In this document: in pieces, positions 60,273 to 64,000 of the stretch
Position numbering within the stretch: position 1 is the first letter of the stretch
Layout of the letters: the number at the start of each line of letters is the position of its first letter
DNA from: Gautieria morchelliformis
Taxonomy: Eukaryota > Basidiomycota > Agaricomycetes > Gomphales > Gomphaceae
NCBI GenBank assembly: GCA_015179125.1
Contig: WHVA01000273.1
Location: forward strand, 84,764 to 148,763
Direction of reading: 5' to 3'
DNA length: 64,000 bases
Position numbers and translations under genes: made by a program
The notes under the pieces: model-generated
Seen by the model: the letters and a program-made list of their open reading frames with translations, nothing else
The model's database searches: none
Told to the model about the DNA's origin: nothing

Positions 60273-61325
60273 TATGATATACGCAACTATTCTATTTTAA
60301 GTCATCTATGTATACAAAGAAGCTAATAAAAGAAAGAAAGAAAAACAACCCAAAAGACAGGAACGACACTCATGACGGACATCGACACAGACGACAGACA
60401 CATGACATCACGAATGCCTATCTTATCTACAGATTAGATAAGATACAGGGATACAGGTGTCGACCACATGTGGCCAATCAGAGACAGCACGCCTATCGAC
60501 TAATGGCATCAGCCATGACGTCGACAGGCACCAGGCCACAGGCACTGAGGAGGTGCGGGCACCAAATGCCGCAGAGGAGTGTAGACTGCGCAGGAGCACC
60601 GGACATGGCGGAACGACTTCAGAATGTCATTCCTAATATGTGTGTTCGATCAGCTGCCCTACAGAAGAGGCACAGAGACAGCGGCCCCGTCACCAAGCCT
60701 AGCATTTATGCTAGGCAGGAGGGATTTAACTTCTATTTTCTATTGAGCTCCATGACACGACTAGCTGACTACTATCTTGACACCATGTAGACAGGGGCTT
60801 TGTATAAAAGGTACAAGACTCTATTCCAAAGCTTAACAACCCTGATACTATCCCCATCACTCCATGACTTTATGACTATAATTAGTCACCCCTCTAGTTA
60901 CAAGTAGTTTTTCGACCCATCGACTCACTATCTCGAACACTAATAGTTACCACTAGTATAGTATAAGTAGCTACTACGAATGTATGAATCAATCATCCAG
61001 AATCAACTGTTTCACCCCTTGAAGTCACTGTAGTCTTGTTTGATAGCTACTGAACTTAGATCTCAATAGTTTACTCCAATTCTTCGTTGAGAGTTCACTA
61101 TTACTGTTTACTCTAGACTACCTCAAAAGCGAACCCTTTTGACTTAGTTATTCCTTAGATCAAGACCATTCTCTCATCAACACGGTCACGTGACCTCCAT
61201 CCATCAGTGCCGGACGCACCTCGAGAGGCTTAGTCAGCACACAGGAGAGGGACAGACATAGCGGTCCCAACTGCTGAGCAATAGAAACTGTTTGCTAAAG
61301 GCACAATCTAACATCTTAATCCAAA
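60273..61325 (+). repeat. LTR-like dispersed repeat, copy 2
   Basis: Direct repeat of 3286-4341, with a better TATA box (GTATAAAAGG near 60804) and the same TCTTAATC(C)AAAA extension past CTAACA at 61313. Differences are mostly transitions. LINE sequence begins shortly after it. Confidence 0.6.
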
Positions 61326-61499
61326 AGTGGTGACCTGATTTGCACAAACGAAGAGCCCATTTGGCAGTGGCATTGCATTTTTGAGTTTTCAGTTCAGCTG
61401 AACAGGCGGGCAATCTTGTGTGATCTGGCTGTAGTAGCTGAACGCAACGTTTCAGCAAATGCGATAACAATATCACGTGAGCAGCATGCCTCGTTAAAT

Positions 61500-62265
61500 G
61501 TACGCATACGGATGAGGAGATACAGAGAGCCATCAAGCGGCTGAATCCCTTCAAAGCTCCAGGGCCGAATGGCAGACCGAACGTAGTACTCACACAGTGC
61601 ACACGCACGCTGATGCCGTATATAGGGCTCCTATTCAGAGCCACGTTTGAGCTACAGGTGTGCCCGGGCCTCTGGAGGGATTCGGAAGTCTTAGTTCTAC
61701 GTAAACCAGGCAAAGCTAACTATACGCTGCCAGGAGCATACCGCCCGATAGCCCTCCTAGACACCTTGGGCAAAGTCCTATCGGCCTGCATAGCAGAAGA
61801 CTTGACCAAAATGGCAGAGATACACAAAATACTCCTGGACAATCATTTTGGATGCAGGCCTGGCAGGACAACCACGGACGCATTGCACTACGTTATAACT
61901 AAGGTGAAGAACACATGGCAGAAGGGGAAAGTAATGGGCGCACTTTTTCTGGACATAAAGGGGACTTTCCCCAGTATTATCCTAAGTCAGCTGATACACA
62001 ACATGCACTGCAGGGGAATACCACTGGAATATACAGAATGGATCCAGCGGAAGGTCAAAGGGTGGGTGGCAACTCTGAAATTCGATGACCATTGGGCACC
62101 GCCAGAACCAATCCTGCGGGGCATGGATCAAGGGTGCCCGCTATCTGCAATAGCCTATCAGTTCTATAATGCAGGGCTGCTCGAAGTCACGAACAGAGGG
62201 GAAGGGGAAGACGCAGTGGCTTTCATCGATGACACGACTCTTCTAGCAGAGGGCACCAGCTTGGA
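61500..62265 (+). pseudogene. LINE reverse transcriptase fragment
   Basis: Open from about 61500. It reads D-E-E-I-Q-R-A-I-K-R-L-N-P-F-K-A-P-G-P-N-G, then L-R-K-P-G-K-A-N-Y, Y-R-P-I-A-L-L-D-T-L-G-K, H-F-G-C-R-P-G-R-T-T-T-D-A, F-L-D-I-K-G-T-F-P, G-C-P-L-S and F-I-D-D-T-T-L-L-A. These are RT blocks 0-5 of a RNase H-bearing fungal LINE, with FIDD in place of the common FVDD/FADD. It is cut abruptly at about 62265, where minus-strand gypsy sequence starts. Endonuclease and RNase H parts are absent. Confidence 0.85.
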
Positions 62266-64000
62266 CATGGTCTGTGCGTTGGGACAGGGCATCCGGTTTA
62301 CCCATGGACCTTCCTGGCCGGTGGTGAAACTTGAAGTCGAACTGAGACAAGTAGAGGGAGCACCGGGCTTGCCTCTGGTTGAGCTTCTTAGATGTGCGGA
62401 AATACTCCAAGTTTTTGTGGTCCGTCCAGATCTCGACTTGGCTGTGAGCTCCTTCAAGGAAGTGCCGCCACTCTTCTAATGCCCGGATGATCACCAGCAT
62501 CTCTTTGTTGTGGATCTCATAATTCCATTCGACAGGACTCAGGCTCTTGGAGAAGTAGGCAATCAGATGCCACTTCTCGTCTTGCCAGGACTGCTGGGAC
62601 AGGACAGCCCCGGTAGCCACATCGGACAAGTCGGCTTCCACTCGGAAGGGGCGGAAGTCATCCGGGAATACAAGGATCGGGGCCAAGGTGACCAGCTGCT
62701 TGAGCTTGTCGAAGGTGGCTGTTCGGCCTCAGTCCAAACCCAGGTGACATCCTTCTTGGTCAGGTCAAAGAGGGGCTGAGCATGATGGGAGAAGTACTGG
62801 ATGAATCGGCAGTAGAAGTTCACGAAGCCGACGAAGGACTGTACTTCCTGTCGGTTCCGAGGTGTCGGCCACTCCGAGAACCCACCACCTTCACTGGGTC
62901 CATCTCTACTGCTCCCTCCGAGACAATGAGCCTGAGGTACTCAATCTGGGTTCTCTCGAACTTGCATATCTTGGGTTGAGGAACAGCTTGTACTCTCGAA
63001 GCCTCTCCAAGACCCTTTGCACAACCTTCCAATGCTCCGAGAATGTCTTTGTGAATATAAGGATGTCGTTGAGGTACACGCAGACAACACCTTCCATAAT
63101 CATATCTTGGAAAACATCGTTCATCATGGTCTGGAAGGTTGCCGGCTGTTCATAAGGCCGAAGAACATGACCTGAGGTTCGAACAGGCCTCGGTTCATCC
63201 GGAAAGCAGCCTTCAACTTGTCCCTTCCCGAATCCAGACATTGTTGAACCCCCATTGGACATCCAGCTTTGTAAAGTACTTCGCCCTCGGAGTTGGTTGA
63301 TGAGTTCGGAGATGAGGGGGATCAGATACCGGTTCTTGATTGTGATTGCGTTCAAGGCTCGGTAATCTTGCACAAGCTGGAGGGACCCATCCTTCTTTTG
63401 AAGAAGACCGGGGATGCCATAGGGGACTTGACGGGGTGATCCTCCAGTATGGAGGTTTTACCACAGGAAGTCGTCCAGTTCAATCTGCTCCGAGGGGGAG
63501 AGCGGGTACACCTTGCAGTTCATCGGCTTGGATCCGGGCTTGATTTGATCGCATGGTCCCAGACCTTGCGAGTTGGCAGAGTGTCAAAGGATTCCTTGGC
63601 AAAGACCTCTTCAAATTCCCGCAGGTACTCCGGGATGTGGGCCTTGGCTTTGGCATACTTCTGGGAAGCCTCGGCAAGGCGTTGAGATGTTGTGGTTGCT
63701 GCTCGGAAAACCTCGGGTTCAGGCTCAGGGGGTAAGTCCACATAGAGTAAGTGGTCTCCCTCTTGCAGCAGGCTTGCGAGATGGGCTTGTTCGGGTCTGT
63801 GGCTTCGAGGGGCCCTCTCGGCTTCATCATCCGAGCCATCACTTCATCGACGATTGCCGGGTGTGGCCTGAGTGGCATTTCTGCAGCTCTCTCAGCCTGT
63901 TTTAGTTCCTTCCGCCTCCCTGCTCCTCAGCTCGGCATGTGTGCCACTTATCTGGGCAGCGGCTCAATGGAAATCTGCTGGATTGCCAGTCGATCTCTGG
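62266..64000 (-). pseudogene. Gypsy B pol fragment (RT, RNase H), runs off the window
   Basis: From the right edge it reads E-Y-L-R-E-F-E-E-V-F-A-K-E (protease-RT linker, 63630), then the RT: Q-D-Y-R-A-L-N-A-I-T-I-K-N-R-Y, K-Y-F-T-K-L-D-V-Q-W-G-F-N-N-V, Q-T-M-M-N-D-V-F-Q-D-M and V-Y-L-N-D-I-L-I-F-T. The catalytic YLDD has become YLND. The connection and RNase H follow (V-E-A-D-L-S-D-V-A-T-G-A-V-L, T-D-H-K-N-L-E-Y-F, G-R-S-M-G-K-P-D-A-L-S), down to the junction with the LINE at about 62265. Frameshifts at several points. A different gypsy family from element A at the left edge. Confidence 0.85.

Overview
The window is from a basidiomycete fungus, most likely an agaricomycete. The coding relics support this: multi-exon genes with introns of about 45-65 nt, a C2-type N-terminus of an agaricomycete NLR (STAND) protein, a fungal cytochrome P450 with a PGPxPGSWL hinge, and basidiomycete-type Ty1/copia, Ty3/gypsy, LINE and pogo elements. 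No bacterial operons, rRNA, tRNA or CRISPR arrays were seen. Nearly all of the 64 kb is transposable-element (TE) sequence nested in a few decayed host genes, so this is a TE island rather than a gene-dense region.

Layout. 1-3.3 kb: decayed minus-strand Ty3/gypsy element, its gag split by a solo LTR. 3.3-5.7 kb: LTR-like repeats and a gypsy integrase/chromodomain tail. 5.8-6.6 kb: LINE 3' end. 6.9-8.3 kb: N-terminal part of an NLR. 10.9-13.3 kb: P450 pseudogene. 14.8-17.9 kb: pogo/Fot1-type transposase pseudogene. 18.571-32.460 kb: a 13.9-kb hAT-like DNA element with TAGTGATGGGC ends and an 8-bp target duplication (one mismatch). It contains an intact copia element, an IS630/Tc1-type transposase relic, gypsy fragments, a palindromic MITE and a multi-exon gene with an 18-nt acidic minisatellite. 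32.808-38.884 kb: a gypsy element with 242-bp LTRs, a large RT/RNase H deletion and a nested solo LTR. 39-47 kb: host gene pieces, tandem repeats and a methyltransferase relic. 47.022-53.200 kb: an older copia element. 53.422-58.678 kb: a second intact copia element. 59.7-64 kb: a second MITE, a second copy of the 1.05-kb LTR-like repeat, a LINE RT fragment and a second gypsy pol.

How it fits together. Several insertions can be undone on paper, because a target duplication marks each one and a reading frame closes when it is removed. The hAT-like element and the 33-39 kb gypsy element both sit in one small minus-strand host gene (39,246 down to 18,521). The older copia lies 12 bp upstream of a small gene's start codon. 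The younger copia at 53 kb splits a plus-strand exon. The two copia elements at 19 and 54 kb have identical LTR pairs and full-length open reading frames, so they are recent and possibly active. Almost everything else carries frameshifts and CGA-to-TGA stops, the pattern expected from C-to-T decay of methylated CpG.
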